Shown here one piece after another: positions 1 through 8,313 of a stretch of 28,924 nt of DNA. Position 1 is the first letter of the stretch, and each line of letters opens with the position of its first letter. The stretch covers positions 1-28,924 of the IMG/VR virus record IMGVR_UViG_3300028423_000213; one strand, 5' to 3'. The position numbers and the translations under genes were made by a program. The notes under the pieces are model-generated. The model saw only the letters and a program-made list of their open reading frames with translations, was not told where the DNA came from and made no database searches. This DNA is from a virus.

Positions 1-219
1 GGCATTGCGGGCTATCGCTCTTGCCTTGACATAACCAAAGCAGGCCATGACGACAGCGATGGTGACTTTGCCGTGATTGCCGCTGACGCTGAATTGCGCG
101 ATGTTTTAGGGGCGCGAGTGTATTCTTTCGTGGCGCGCGAAACAGACAAGCCCGCAACGCAAAGGGCCGAGGATTTGCGCCGGTTGAAAATTGCATTGCA
201 GAAAATAGCGGGGGCTTGA
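1..219 (+). CDS. 3' end of an unrecognised protein (partial)
   Basis: Frame 1 is open from the first base to a TGA at 217-219 and gives 72 residues with no start codon that must be used, so this is the C-terminal part of a gene cut by the window edge. The visible part is charged, with an Asp-rich stretch (GHDDSDGDFAVIAADAELRD) and an amphipathic Arg/Lys-rich C-terminal helix. I do not recognise a family. It is followed by a terminator and then the packaging genes, so it is probably the last gene of an upstream plus-strand unit. Whether it is phage or host cannot be decided here. Confidence 0.55.
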   Translation, partial: GIAGYRSCLDITKAGHDDSDGDFAVIAADAELRDVLGARVYSFVARETDKPATQRAEDLRRLKIALQKIAGA

Positions 220-264
220 AGCGATCAAAAAAAAGTGCTAAGCAGATTGTGATTTAGTATGTCT

Positions 265-296
265 AACGCCCAGCCTAACGGTTCGGGCGTTTTTTA
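265..296 (+). terminator. Rho-independent terminator before terminase genes
   Basis: The arms aacgccc (265-271) and gggcgtt (285-291) pair perfectly. Inside the loop agcc and ggtt can extend the stem around taac. A run of T follows immediately. It lies 46 bases after the partial first gene and 36 bases before the small terminase start. It therefore closes the upstream transcript; late transcription must start just after it or read through. Confidence 0.75.
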
Positions 297-331
297 TTGC
301 CCTGCACCTCGCAGCAGACAGGGGGAAACCT

Positions 332-640
332 ATGAGCAGTGACGGAAAAATACGGGACAAATCGGGCCGTTTCGGTCCGGGAAACCCCGGAAAACCCAAA
401 GGCGCAAAACACAAATCAACCTCGCTTCTGAAAGACGCCATCGTGAAGGCTGCGGAAAACGCGGGCAACAAGATTGGCGATGAGGGGATTGTGTCTTACC
501 TCGAAGAACAGGCAACGAAAAACCCCGGCCCGTTCATGGCCCTTCTTGGCAAGGTGCTACCCATGCAGGTTGAAGGCACTGGAAAAGACGGGGAAATGAC
601 GGTGAAGGTCGTAACGGGCGTGCCGCGTGACAGCGATTGA
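332..640 (+). CDS. terS: Putative terminase small subunit (DUF5681-like)
   Basis: A 102-residue protein. Residues about 9-30 carry the Gly/Pro/Lys-rich signature GRFGPGNPGKPKGAKHKST, typical of DUF5681 proteins encoded next to phage terminases. A helical segment follows, with PFMALLGKVLPMQVEG near residues 68-83. Small terminases recognise phage DNA and feed it to the large subunit; that role is inferred mainly from the signature and from the 14-base overlap with the large-subunit gene. A purine-rich agggggaaacc precedes the ATG. No classical HTH is obvious by eye, so the protein could be an accessory packaging factor. The first terminator of the window lies just upstream. Confidence 0.7.
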   Translation: MSSDGKIRDKSGRFGPGNPGKPKGAKHKSTSLLKDAIVKAAENAGNKIGDEGIVSYLEEQATKNPGPFMALLGKVLPMQVEGTGKDGEMTVKVVTGVPRDSD

Positions 641-1886
641 TCTGGGCTACCGCCCGCGCGGCCCGTTTGTTTCCTTTCACAAGCGAAAGCAAAGGTGGGC
701 TTGTATAGTCGCGCACCGGCGGGCAGGCAAAACTGTTTCGTGCATTGCTGATCTTGTTGACGCGGCGCTTCGGAACACTTCTGGCAACGGGCGGTATGCC
801 TACATCGCGCCGCTGTTCTCGCAGGCAAAAGACATCGCTTGGGAATACCTGAAAGCCTATGTCGCGCAAATCCCCGACGCAGGGATTAACGAAAGCGAAT
901 TACGGGCTGACCTTCCCGGCGGGGCAAGAATCCGCCTCTACGGCGCGGAAAACTACGACAGGATGCGCGGGCTATATTTTGACGGGGCGGTTCTTGATGA
1001 GCCAGCAGACTTTCCCGTAAATGCTTGGCCCGCAGTAATCCGGCCCGCACTGTCCGACCGCAAGGGTTGGGCGGTGTTCATCGGAACGCCAAAAGGCAAG
1101 AACGGGTTTTGGGATACATATCAGCAGGCAAGGCAAGACCCAGAGTGGTATGTTGGTTTTCACAAGGCTAGCGACACGGGGATTATTGACCAAGAGGAAC
1201 TTGACGCCGCGCTAAAAATCATGGGCGAGGATCGTTTTGCCCAAGAGTACGAATGCAGCTTTGAGGCCGCTATTCAGGGCGCATACTACGGCAATGAAAT
1301 GAAGGCGGCGGATGAGGCTGGCCGGATTTGCAAAGTGCCGCATGAGCCTAGCATGGGCGTTATCACAAGCTGGGATTTGGGCGTGGGCGACAGCACGGCG
1401 ATCTGGTTTATGCAGATTGTTGGCAAAGAGCGGCGCTTAATCGACTACTACGAATGTAGTGGCGTGGGCCTCGATCATTACGCCAACGTCTTGCAGGAAA
1501 AGAAATACAACTACACGCGGTACATCCTGCCCCATGACGTGCGGGTGCGGGAACTAGGAACTGGCAAGAGCCGCTTGGAAACGCTGGACAGCTTGGGGGT
1601 TCGCCCGGTTGAGATTGCCCCGCAGCTTCGGCTTGACGATGGCATTCAAGCTGCGCGGTCTTTCCTGGCGAGTTGCTGGTTTGATGAGGAAAAATGCGCA
1701 CGCGGGATTGAGGCGCTTCGGCAGTATCGCCGTGACTTCGATGAGAAGGGCAAGACATGGCGCGGTAGGCCGTTGCATGACTGGACCTCACACGGTGCCG
1801 ATAGCTTCCGATATATGGCGACGGGCAACACGGCGGCGGTTACGTCAGGTGGCCCCATCCGCAGACGCATGAAGGGGATAGCATGA
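627..1886 (+). CDS. terL: Terminase large subunit (packaging ATPase/nuclease)
   Basis: This 419-residue protein powers DNA translocation into the prohead and cuts the concatemer. The ATPase half has Walker A HRRAGKT (residues 30-36), Walker B AVLDEP (121-126, with D124 and E125) and the coupling motif GTP (153-155). The RNase H-like nuclease half has acidic positions D250 (TSWDLG), D304 (LPHD) and D392 (SHGADSFRYM), the usual triad spacing. The start is a GTG at 627 inside the small-subunit gene, suggesting translational coupling. The end overlaps the next ATG as ATGA. All motifs are intact and the length is normal for short-tailed phages of this kind. Confidence 0.95.
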   Translation: MTAIDLGYRPRGPFVSFHKRKQRWACIVAHRRAGKTVSCIADLVDAALRNTSGNGRYAYIAPLFSQAKDIAWEYLKAYVAQIPDAGINESELRADLPGGARIRLYGAENYDRMRGLYFDGAVLDEPADFPVNAWPAVIRPALSDRKGWAVFIGTPKGKNGFWDTYQQARQDPEWYVGFHKASDTGIIDQEELDAALKIMGEDRFAQEYECSFEAAIQGAYYGNEMKAADEAGRICKVPHEPSMGVITSWDLGVGDSTAIWFMQIVGKERRLIDYYECSGVGLDHYANVLQEKKYNYTRYILPHDVRVRELGTGKSRLETLDSLGVRPVEIAPQLRLDDGIQAARSFLASCWFDEEKCARGIEALRQYRRDFDEKGKTWRGRPLHDWTSHGADSFRYMATGNTAAVTSGGPIRRRMKGIA

Positions 1887-2365
1887 ATTTCACTGGACTT
1901 CTCGACATGATCAACGGCGGCGGCGCGGGCGCATCGGGCAACACCTTTCAGGGTGGCCCCTTGTCTGGTTTGCTGAATGAGATCGGCATCAAGCCACGTG
2001 GCTATCAGGACCGCATGGACGCTATGGCACAAACCCGCCCGCAGGCGCGGCCCGCTTCGATGTCTGCGCAAGGCAACTTCGGTGACAGGTTGGCGCAAGG
2101 GGCGCAGGCCATGCAGGAAGTGCAGCCGCAATTCAGCCCGCAAGGGAACGGGCGCACACCGATGGGCGGCAACGCAGCCCCCGCGCCGATGTACCCGCCC
2201 GTGAACGGCGCAACGCCGGGTATGCCAAGCGACCCCGCAACGCCTGGTATGCCGGAGGCGTTTGTTGGCTTTGACGGTGCGCAAAGCCCGATGATGGGCC
2301 TTGACCCGCAAGACCCGCGTTCGGCTGAAATCGTTGCCTACCTTCGCAGCATTGGGGCTATGTGA
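1883..2365 (+). CDS. Low-complexity Gly/Pro/Met/Gln-rich phage protein
   Basis: A 160-residue protein starting in an ATGA overlap with the terminase gene. The N-terminus is glycine-rich, the middle (residues about 45-120) is a Pro/Gln/Met/Ala-rich disordered stretch with short PGMP-type repeats, and the C-terminus is a short ordered helix (DPRSAEIVAYLRSIGAM). I do not recognise a family. Its place between terminase and the head-tail adaptor, and translational coupling on both sides, suggest a structural or assembly role. Disordered linkers of this sort are common in phage connector or tail-tube accessory proteins, but that is only inference. Confidence 0.8.
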   Translation: MNFTGLLDMINGGGAGASGNTFQGGPLSGLLNEIGIKPRGYQDRMDAMAQTRPQARPASMSAQGNFGDRLAQGAQAMQEVQPQFSPQGNGRTPMGGNAAPAPMYPPVNGATPGMPSDPATPGMPEAFVGFDGAQSPMMGLDPQDPRSAEIVAYLRSIGAM

Positions 2366-2967
2366 TGAGCCTGACGACATACGCCGAATTGAAGGCGTCA
2401 ATTTTGGACTGGCTAAACCGGGATGACATTGACGCCGCGCCTTTTGTGACGCTGGCCGAGGCCGATTTGGCAACAGACGTGGAGCATTGGCGGCGCGAAA
2501 AGCGGGCCACAGCCACGGCAGGCAGCCGGTATCTTGAACTGCCCTCTGATTTTCACCGGCCTATTCGCTTTCATGTGAAAGACGCGAAAGACCCTCTGCA
2601 GCCCATGTCGCAAAACGAGATGGCGCATCGCCGCGCGGAAGTTCGCGACACCACCGGCACGCCTTGCCATTATGTTTTGACAGGCGGCGAGATTGAGTTA
2701 TTCCCGACGCCCGCCGAGGCATTGACCGTTGAGATGTCATACAGCGCAATCATTCCCGCCTTGAGCGACAGCAACACGTCCAATTGGCTGCTTGAACGTT
2801 TCCCGAATGCTTACCTGTACGGGGCGCTAAAGCATACTTCTGGCTATCTGCGCGAGGATGGGCGGGCGCAGCTTTGGGCGGCATATTACCAAGCGTCTAT
2901 TGACGCAATCAGGACAGACAGCAGGGCCGCTAAATGGGGCGGAAACTTACGGATCAGGAGTAACTAA
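2365..2967 (+). CDS. Head-tail adaptor protein (P22 gp4-like position)
   Basis: A 200-residue protein. Residues about 1-60 form an N-terminal helical region starting TTYAELKASILDWLNRDDI. Beta segments follow, with a typical adaptor C-terminal motif around residues 140-165 (NWLLERFPNAYLYGALKH). This arrangement is common in phage adaptor proteins that sit under the portal ring and begin the short tail. I chose the ATG at 2365, which overlaps the upstream TGA by one base; a GTG three bases earlier is possible. The family is inferred from remembered patterns, not from a search. Confidence 0.75.
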   Translation: MSLTTYAELKASILDWLNRDDIDAAPFVTLAEADLATDVEHWRREKRATATAGSRYLELPSDFHRPIRFHVKDAKDPLQPMSQNEMAHRRAEVRDTTGTPCHYVLTGGEIELFPTPAEALTVEMSYSAIIPALSDSNTSNWLLERFPNAYLYGALKHTSGYLREDGRAQLWAAYYQASIDAIRTDSRAAKWGGNLRIRSN

Positions 2968-2969
2968 AC

Positions 2970-3341
2970 ATGGCTTTTCTTGCAGACAGCATTCTTGATG
3001 ATGGCGTACAATATGCCGTCACAAACGGATCACGCATTGATATTTGCAGCAGCGAACCGACGACTTACACGGCGGCAACATCGACAAACACGCTGGGAAA
3101 CAAAACCGGCTTGACGGTCACAGGGCCTGCCAACGCTTCGAGCGGCACGGGCCGCGCGGCAACGGTTCCGGCTATCACGGATGGTAGCGTGACAGGCACG
3201 GGTACGGCCTCGCATTGGGCTTTGACTGATGGAGTGGGCGAACTGCTTGCCACGGGGTCTCTAACTGCGTCTCAAGCGGTATCAAGCGGCAACACCTTCA
3301 CGCTTGATGCGATTGAATTAATCGTGCGGGACGCGACCTAA
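2970..3341 (+). CDS. Conserved phage structural protein of unknown role
   Basis: A 123-residue Thr/Ser/Gly/Ala-rich, probably all-beta protein. The pattern RIDICSSEPTTYTAA followed by LGNKTG, ITDGSVTGTGTASHWALTD and SSGNTFTLDAIEL recurs in proteins lying beside tail-fibre genes in alphaproteobacterial phages; I know no assigned function. A strong AGGAG at 2956-2960 lies ahead of the ATG, unlike the coupled neighbours. Context between adaptor and repeat protein suggests a virion component, perhaps decorating the tail. Confidence 0.8.
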   Translation: MAFLADSILDDGVQYAVTNGSRIDICSSEPTTYTAATSTNTLGNKTGLTVTGPANASSGTGRAATVPAITDGSVTGTGTASHWALTDGVGELLATGSLTASQAVSSGNTFTLDAIELIVRDAT

Positions 3342-3345
3342 GCCG

Positions 3346-4401
3346 ATGGCTTACGGCTCAGGCCTTTATGGCCGTGACCTCTATGGGGTCAGCCCAGAAG
3401 AATTGTTGGCTAATGATGTTGAGGCTTCAAGCGCGGTCACGCAGCCCGCTCTAGCATCAACGGCGGACCTATCGGCGGCAGGCATTGCCGCGCAAAGCGC
3501 TACCACAAGCCCACAGATAGGGCAGGAGCATGGCTTATCTGCATCTGGCGTTGATACCTCGTCAGCGGTCACAAACGGGATTCTGGGGCAATCCCACGGC
3601 CTTGAGGCGGTCAGCGTTGAAAGCGCGGCGACGATCACGACACCGGCGGTTGCGCAGGCAAACAAAGTCTTTGCGGATGATGTAGAAGCGGCCAGCGTAG
3701 TCACGGCCCCGCAAATTGGGCAGACCCACGCGCTAACGGCGCAAGACACAGCAAGCGCGGTCACAGTTACAGCGCCGGACGTTGTGCAATCGCATACCCT
3801 AAACGCCAACGGGATTCAGGCGGCAACGGTTACTACAGGGACAGCATTCAATAGCTTTGCCGCGCTTTCGGCTGACATATTGAACGCTACCAGCACAGTA
3901 TCTGCGGCTGAATTTAGCAGCTTTGCGACATTGGCGGCAAACGACGCCACATCCGAAAGCGCAGTCACAACGCCGACCGTATCGCAGTCGCATATCCTGA
4001 GCGCCAATGGGGTTGAGGCGGCAACGGTTACTACAGGGGTAGCATTCAATAGCTTTGCGGCCTTTGCGGCGAACCGAGCAGAATCGCCAAGCGCAGTCAC
4101 AGCGCCATCAATCGGGCGAGTTATCAATCTAGGCACAAACGACGCAACAGCCGAAAGCACAACGACAACGCCGGTTATGGCGATGATTGTGAACCTTGCG
4201 GCAAACGATACGGCGGCGGCTTCGACCGTCACAAACCCTCATATCGTTCACCGATACATCATCGCAGCGCGGGTTGAATTTATGGCCCCAACGCTTTGGA
4301 CAGGCGGAAAGAACGAAACGAATTGGACCGATGCCGGTGAGGCAAGCGGAATTTGGACGGATGCGCCAGATGCAGGCGCAACTTGGCAGGAGGTTGCTTG
4401 A
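3346..4401 (+). CDS. Repeat-built tail structural protein
   Basis: A 351-residue protein. A short aromatic N-terminus (MAYGSGLYGRDLYGVSPEE) is followed by about 13 degenerate repeats of 21-22 residues covering residues 20-303, with consensus roughly hxLxAxxVEAxSxVTxPxIGQs. The 48-residue C-terminus is Trp-rich (TLWTGG, NWTDAG, IWTDAP, TWQEVA). Similar DVExAS-type repeat proteins occur in phage tail regions. The repeats probably build an elongated beta fibre or tail appendage. It ends in a one-base overlap with the tail-fibre start. The gene is intact; exact function is not known. Confidence 0.8.
   Translation: MAYGSGLYGRDLYGVSPEELLANDVEASSAVTQPALASTADLSAAGIAAQSATTSPQIGQEHGLSASGVDTSSAVTNGILGQSHGLEAVSVESAATITTPAVAQANKVFADDVEAASVVTAPQIGQTHALTAQDTASAVTVTAPDVVQSHTLNANGIQAATVTTGTAFNSFAALSADILNATSTVSAAEFSSFATLAANDATSESAVTTPTVSQSHILSANGVEAATVTTGVAFNSFAAFAANRAESPSAVTAPSIGRVINLGTNDATAESTTTTPVMAMIVNLAANDTAAASTVTNPHIVHRYIIAARVEFMAPTLWTGGKNETNWTDAGEASGIWTDAPDAGATWQEVA
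3403..4254 (+). repeat. Thirteen 66-bp-class in-frame repeats
   Basis: The coding repeats average just under 66 bases. Most copies are diverged at DNA level, but two are nearly identical: aggcggcaacggttactaca begins at both 3818 and 4016, and each is followed by a common agcattcaatagctttgc. The offset is 198 bases, exactly three repeat units, which points to a recent in-frame duplication. Confidence 0.8.
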
Positions 4402-5297
4402 TGGCGACGACAAATTATGGATGGACGCTGCCCACGGTCGGCGGGTCTGATGATACATGGGGCGATGAGAATAACACGCTATGGACTGACCTTGACACGC
4501 TACTAGGCGGCGTGAATGCGACTGAATTTTCCATTCTGGACGGGGCGACGGTCAGCACCGCCGAATTGAACTATCTTAACGGCGTGACGAGTGGCGTTCA
4601 ATCGCAGATCAACGGCAAGGCCGACACGTCGCACACGCACACGCTTGCAAACATAACCGACGCAGGCACAGCGGCGGGGAATGACACCGGGGACTTTGCT
4701 ACAGCCGCACAGGGCGCACTTGCTGACACCTCAGTGCAGCCCGGTGACACGCAAACGGAAGCCACTTGGGAAACAGGTACAAGCACCGCGGAAAGCCTTG
4801 TGAGTCCTGCTAAGATCAAGGCGGCGATTGATGCTAATGCTCAAGCGTGGACTTCCGTAGGTCCAACGGCAACAACGAGTGGGTCAACAGTTGACTTCAC
4901 AAGCATACCTTCTGGAACCAATTTTATCCGAGTTTTGATGTACGGCGTTAGCTTAACGGGTTCTGATGATTTTCTTCTGCAAATCGGAACGAGTGGAACG
5001 CCTGAAACAAGCGGATATGTCGCTATTAGCGAACGGTTTACCAATGCCGCATCAAGCACATCTGGGTTTGTAATCGACCTATTTAGCGCATCAAATGTTG
5101 TCTCCGGGTTTTGGGAATTAGTCCGAGAGCCGGGGACCAATAAGTGGGTCGCTTCTTTTACTGGTATTGAACACGGTGCAAGCAGAGGTCGAGTCTCATC
5201 TGGGGTTCTGGAACTAGGTGGTGCGTTGGATGTTGTCAGGCTCACCACAGTCTCAAGCAATTTTGATGCTGGCACAGCGTCTATTTTCTACCAATAG
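4401..5297 (+). CDS. Tail fibre protein
   Basis: A 298-residue protein. Residues 1-40 (MATTNYGWTLPTVGGSDDTW) form a typical virion-attachment segment. Residues about 45-95 have fibre motifs (ILDGATVSTAELNYLNGV and GKADTSHTHTLANITD). The C-terminal half, from about residue 150, is a beta-rich tip of a kind common in phage fibres (VDFTSIPSGTNFIRVLMYGVS, ending AGTASIFYQ), likely binding the host surface. I chose ATG 4401, with AGGAGG at 4389-4394; an upstream in-frame ATG at 4353 would overlap the previous gene and has no such site. The tip coding region is visibly more A+T-rich than the stem. Confidence 0.88.
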   Translation: MATTNYGWTLPTVGGSDDTWGDENNTLWTDLDTLLGGVNATEFSILDGATVSTAELNYLNGVTSGVQSQINGKADTSHTHTLANITDAGTAAGNDTGDFATAAQGALADTSVQPGDTQTEATWETGTSTAESLVSPAKIKAAIDANAQAWTSVGPTATTSGSTVDFTSIPSGTNFIRVLMYGVSLTGSDDFLLQIGTSGTPETSGYVAISERFTNAASSTSGFVIDLFSASNVVSGFWELVREPGTNKWVASFTGIEHGASRGRVSSGVLELGGALDVVRLTTVSSNFDAGTASIFYQ

Positions 5298-5306
5298 GAG
5301 GTAAAG

Positions 5307-5693
5307 ATGCGAAAGATCGTAGACGCTATTTCAGGCGAAGAAACTTTAGACACGGATTTCGTCAAACAAGACTATTCGCCATCTATCGAACAACTCCGCG
5401 CCACCGCCTCCATGTCCCGCGCCAAGTTTGCGATTGCGGCTTATCGTGCGGGCCTTATCACAGAGCAAGAGGCCGAAGATTGGGCGGGTGGTACGGCTAT
5501 TCCCGCGTGGGTATCTGACACGATTGACGGGGCTATTGAGGCTGGGCACATCCCCACCGAAGAACGGTTGCCTGTACGGGTTGCTGTGCGCACTCAGGAT
5601 CGTATCGGGCGGACAGATCGGCTTATTCCCATTCTCGCACAGTCGGCTGACCTGACGCCTGAGCAGGTTGACGCCTTGTTCGGTATTGGCTGA
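5307..5693 (+). CDS. Small protein after tail fibre, possible fibre accessory
   Basis: A 128-residue, mostly helical protein preceded by a strong aggaggtaaag site. It has a helical core (MSRAKFAIAAYRAGLITEQE) and a C-terminal LTPEQVDALFGIG. Genes in this place just after a tail fibre often encode fibre assembly or chaperone proteins, and some others are of unknown role. No named domain is recognised. It is separated by only three bases from the nozzle gene, so it is expressed with the tail cluster. Confidence 0.75.
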   Translation: MRKIVDAISGEETLDTDFVKQDYSPSIEQLRATASMSRAKFAIAAYRAGLITEQEAEDWAGGTAIPAWVSDTIDGAIEAGHIPTEERLPVRVAVRTQDRIGRTDRLIPILAQSADLTPEQVDALFGIG

Positions 5694-5696
5694 CAA

Positions 5697-7169
5697 ATGC
5701 CTTTATTGCCGCTTGAAATCCCGCCGGGTGTTTACTCGGTCGGGACGGATTTGGATTCATCGGGCCGGTGGTTAGACGCCAACCTTGTGCGATGGCGGGA
5801 CGGTTCATTGCGCCCGGTTGGCGGGTGGCAAAGCTACACGGATAATACGCTTTCATCGACGCCTAGATCGGCCCATGCGTGGCGGACAAACGCTGCGGAT
5901 CGCTATGTAGCGTTTGGCGCGCACGATGCCCTTTATGTCATGGCGGCAAGCGGCACCATTTCAGACATTACCCCGGCGGGCCTAACGGCGGGGGAATTGG
6001 ACGCGGCGCTTTTGACCGGGTACGGCGCTGGCCTGTATGGAGTCGGGCTTTACGGTGCGCCGCGCATTGCAACAACGTATTCAGAGGCCTCGACGTGGGC
6101 TTTGGATAACTGGGGCGAATACCTTGTTGGGTGCAGTAGCGCGGATGGGGTGTTGTATGAATGGCAGCTTAACACTGGAACCGCAGCAGCGGCTATTTCA
6201 GGCGCGCCAACGGATTGCAGCGGCCTTGCGGTAACGGAAGAACGATTCCTGTTTGCCCTTGGCGCAGGCGGAAATCCGCGCAAGGTGCAATGGTCTGACC
6301 GCGAAGACAATACGACATGGACGCCATCGGCCACGAATGAAGCGGGCGATTATGAACTGCAAACGTCTGGCGAAATCATGCAAGCGGTTCGTGATCGGGC
6401 CGGATTGGTGATATTGACCAGCAATGATGCGCATGTAGCGCAGTATCAAGGTCCGCCCTTTGTGTACGGATTTGAGCGCGTCGGCACGTCTTGCGGGGCA
6501 GTATCACGGCAGGCGGCGGTTGGCACAGATCAAGGCGTGTTTTGGATGGGGCGGCGCGGCTTTTATCGCTTTACAGGGGGCGCGGTTGAAGAAATCCCTT
6601 GCGATGTGCATGACCTTGTTTTCGACAATCTAAGCGCACCCCAATCATCCAAGGTTTGGGGGGTTCTAAATGCGCAGTTTTCGGAGATTTGGTGGTTTTA
6701 TCCTTCAAAAGATGACACAGAAATTGACCGCTACGTGACGTTGAACTATGCAACGGGTGTTTGGTCAACAGGCGCTTTAAGCCGCACCGCTGGCGTTGAT
6801 CGTGGCGTGTTTCGTAACCCGATTTGGGCCGATGGCACAAACCTTTATCAGCACGAAAGCGGCAACACGCATGGCGGGGCGGATGTATACGCAGAAACCG
6901 GCCCTATCAGCATCGGTGCAGGCGATAACGTGATGTATGCAACGCAGTTGATCCCTGACGAAGAGGATCAGGGTGAAGCGCAGATCACATTCAAGACGCG
7001 GTTTTATCCCAATGCGGCGGAAAGCACGCACGGGCCTTACGCCTTGGGCAACCCTAGCAGCGTGCGGTTTTCGGGGCGGCAGGTCCGAATGCGGGTTGAA
7101 GGCGTCACAAATTCAGCATGGCGCGCTGGTGTGCAGCGGTTGCACGTTGAAACGGGCGGGCGGCGATGA
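5697..7169 (+). CDS. Tail nozzle / packaged-DNA stabilisation protein (P22 gp10-like)
   Basis: A 490-residue beta-rich protein. The N-terminus LPLEIPPGVYSVGTDLDSSG, followed by a G-RW-DANLVRWRDGSLRPVGGW pattern, matches the start of the P22 gp10-like stabilisation family. The remainder has Trp/Tyr-rich blades spaced like a beta-propeller (for example NPRKVQWSDREDNTTWTPS and GVFWMGRRGFYRFTGG). Such proteins close the portal-adaptor channel after packaging and form the tail hub. The end overlaps the next start as ATGA. The assignment rests on the N-terminal pattern and context. Confidence 0.75.
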   Translation: MPLLPLEIPPGVYSVGTDLDSSGRWLDANLVRWRDGSLRPVGGWQSYTDNTLSSTPRSAHAWRTNAADRYVAFGAHDALYVMAASGTISDITPAGLTAGELDAALLTGYGAGLYGVGLYGAPRIATTYSEASTWALDNWGEYLVGCSSADGVLYEWQLNTGTAAAAISGAPTDCSGLAVTEERFLFALGAGGNPRKVQWSDREDNTTWTPSATNEAGDYELQTSGEIMQAVRDRAGLVILTSNDAHVAQYQGPPFVYGFERVGTSCGAVSRQAAVGTDQGVFWMGRRGFYRFTGGAVEEIPCDVHDLVFDNLSAPQSSKVWGVLNAQFSEIWWFYPSKDDTEIDRYVTLNYATGVWSTGALSRTAGVDRGVFRNPIWADGTNLYQHESGNTHGGADVYAETGPISIGAGDNVMYATQLIPDEEDQGEAQITFKTRFYPNAAESTHGPYALGNPSSVRFSGRQVRMRVEGVTNSAWRAGVQRLHVETGGRR

Positions 7170-7372
7170 AGCTGCCGTTGCCGAGCGGATCATATGACCG
7201 CGTAGCCGAACAACGCAGAAACGGACTTATTGAGCAGGCGGACGCGCGCAATCACAAGCGCGGGCAGGACGTTGAAATTGGCGAGGGGCGGTTGATCCTC
7301 ACCAGCCCAGACGGCACGCGCTTTGCAATTGAGGTGGATAATGCAGGAACAATCACAGCCACTTCTATTTGA
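7166..7372 (+). CDS. Small conserved phage protein
   Basis: A 68-residue protein in an ATGA overlap with the nozzle gene. It starts MKLPLPSGSYDRVAEQRRN and ends in a beta hairpin-like stretch (EGRLILTSPDGTRFAIEV). Short proteins of this shape often accompany nozzle genes in related phages. No known domain is recognised. Its 3' end overlaps the following gene by 32 bases in another frame, which supports a compact co-translated cluster. Confidence 0.75.
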   Translation: MKLPLPSGSYDRVAEQRRNGLIEQADARNHKRGQDVEIGEGRLILTSPDGTRFAIEVDNAGTITATSI

Positions 7373-7721
7373 GGCCAACCGATGCCGCGAATGGATTGAA
7401 GCGGCGCTTGAACACAGCAGCGGCACGCACCTTTACGAAGACATTTTGCACGGGCTTTTAGATGGGCGTTTCCAGCTTTGGCCCGCGCCTAAAGGGTGCA
7501 TCGTAACCGAAATCGTGACCTTCCCGCGCAAGCGCGTTGTCAACGGCTTTCTTGCTGGTGGCGATATGGAGGACGTTTTGAGCCTGCATGATCGAATTGT
7601 CGAGTGGGCAAAATCACAGGGCTGCACAGCGGCCACAATCAACGGGCGGGCCGGTTGGGCGCGGGTTTACAAATCGCGTGGATGGGAAACGGCCCATACC
7701 AGTTTGATAAAGGAGTTTTGA
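7341..7721 (+). CDS. GNAT-like virion-cluster protein
   Basis: A 126-residue protein. Its core EIVTFPRKRVVNGFLAGGD, then a WAKSQGCTAATINGRAGWAR helix-strand and a final YKSRGWE, resembles the acetyltransferase-like fold found in small proteins encoded beside phage ejection genes. Whether it acetylates anything is unknown; in T7-like phages a related fold is part of an internal virion protein. I use ATG 7341, with gaggtgg just upstream; a TTG at 7323 would add six residues. It overlaps the previous gene by 32 bases. Confidence 0.75.
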   Translation: MQEQSQPLLFEANRCREWIEAALEHSSGTHLYEDILHGLLDGRFQLWPAPKGCIVTEIVTFPRKRVVNGFLAGGDMEDVLSLHDRIVEWAKSQGCTAATINGRAGWARVYKSRGWETAHTSLIKEF

Positions 7722-7722
7722 A

Positions 7723-8313
7723 ATGAGTGGTGGCGGCAAGGGTGGAAGCCAGACTTCCACAACGAAGGTCGAAATCCCTGATTGGCTGGAGGAACCGGCA
7801 AAGCGAAACATCGCCAAGGCCGAGGAAATCGCCAAGACGGGATATGTCCCCTACATGGGGCCTGACGTTGCGGCGCTGACGCCAATGCAGCAAGCGGCGA
7901 TGCAATCGACAGGCATGGCGGCGGATGCTTACGGCCTGCCAAACGCCATGGGCAATCAGATCACGCCAGAGCCGCAGACCTTTGCAGGCGGCTTGCAAGG
8001 GTATTCAGCATTCCCGCTTTACGAGCAGTCAATTGACCAATTGTATCAATCGCGGCCCGGTCAGTATAACGCCATGATGGCCCCGTTTCTGGACCCCGTG
8101 ACGGGCGCAGGCCCTAGTGGTGTTTTTGCAGGTGAACAGCCTGACAATGCGAATGGCGGCAAGGGCGGCGGCAGCGGCGGCGCATCACAGCGTGCGAGTA
8201 TTCAGGGCGGTGATTATGGCGGCGGCGGCGGCAATGGCATTGGCAATAATCGTGGCGGCGGGCTGGGCGGCGGCGCGCATGCGGGCGGCATTGGCATCGG
8301 AGGGCTTTACTAA
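7723..8313 (+). CDS. Gly-rich ejection/internal virion protein candidate
   Basis: A 196-residue protein. The N-terminal half has a pattern frequent in short-tailed phage genomes: a Gly/Ser/Thr lead, IPDWLEEPAKRNIAKAEEIA, then GYVPYMGPDVAALTPMQQAA. From about residue 140 the chain becomes almost pure Gly with Asn, Ala and Ile, encoded by ggc-rich DNA. Such proteins usually accompany DNA-ejection proteins. The stop overlaps the next ATG (TAATG). The Gly tail could be a flexible spacer. Function is inferred from context only. Confidence 0.75.
   Translation: MSGGGKGGSQTSTTKVEIPDWLEEPAKRNIAKAEEIAKTGYVPYMGPDVAALTPMQQAAMQSTGMAADAYGLPNAMGNQITPEPQTFAGGLQGYSAFPLYEQSIDQLYQSRPGQYNAMMAPFLDPVTGAGPSGVFAGEQPDNANGGKGGGSGGASQRASIQGGDYGGGGGNGIGNNRGGGLGGGAHAGGIGIGGLY

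Noticed and set aside
1646-2473. 275-codon minus-strand frame across the terminase region
   Set aside because: It lies opposite clear terminase and adaptor coding and its product is Arg/His/Ala-rich shadow sequence.
8150-8300. Short ggc-rich tandem repeats as a CRISPR or replication iteron array
   Set aside because: They are glycine codons in frame inside the Gly-rich protein, without spacers or fixed unit length.
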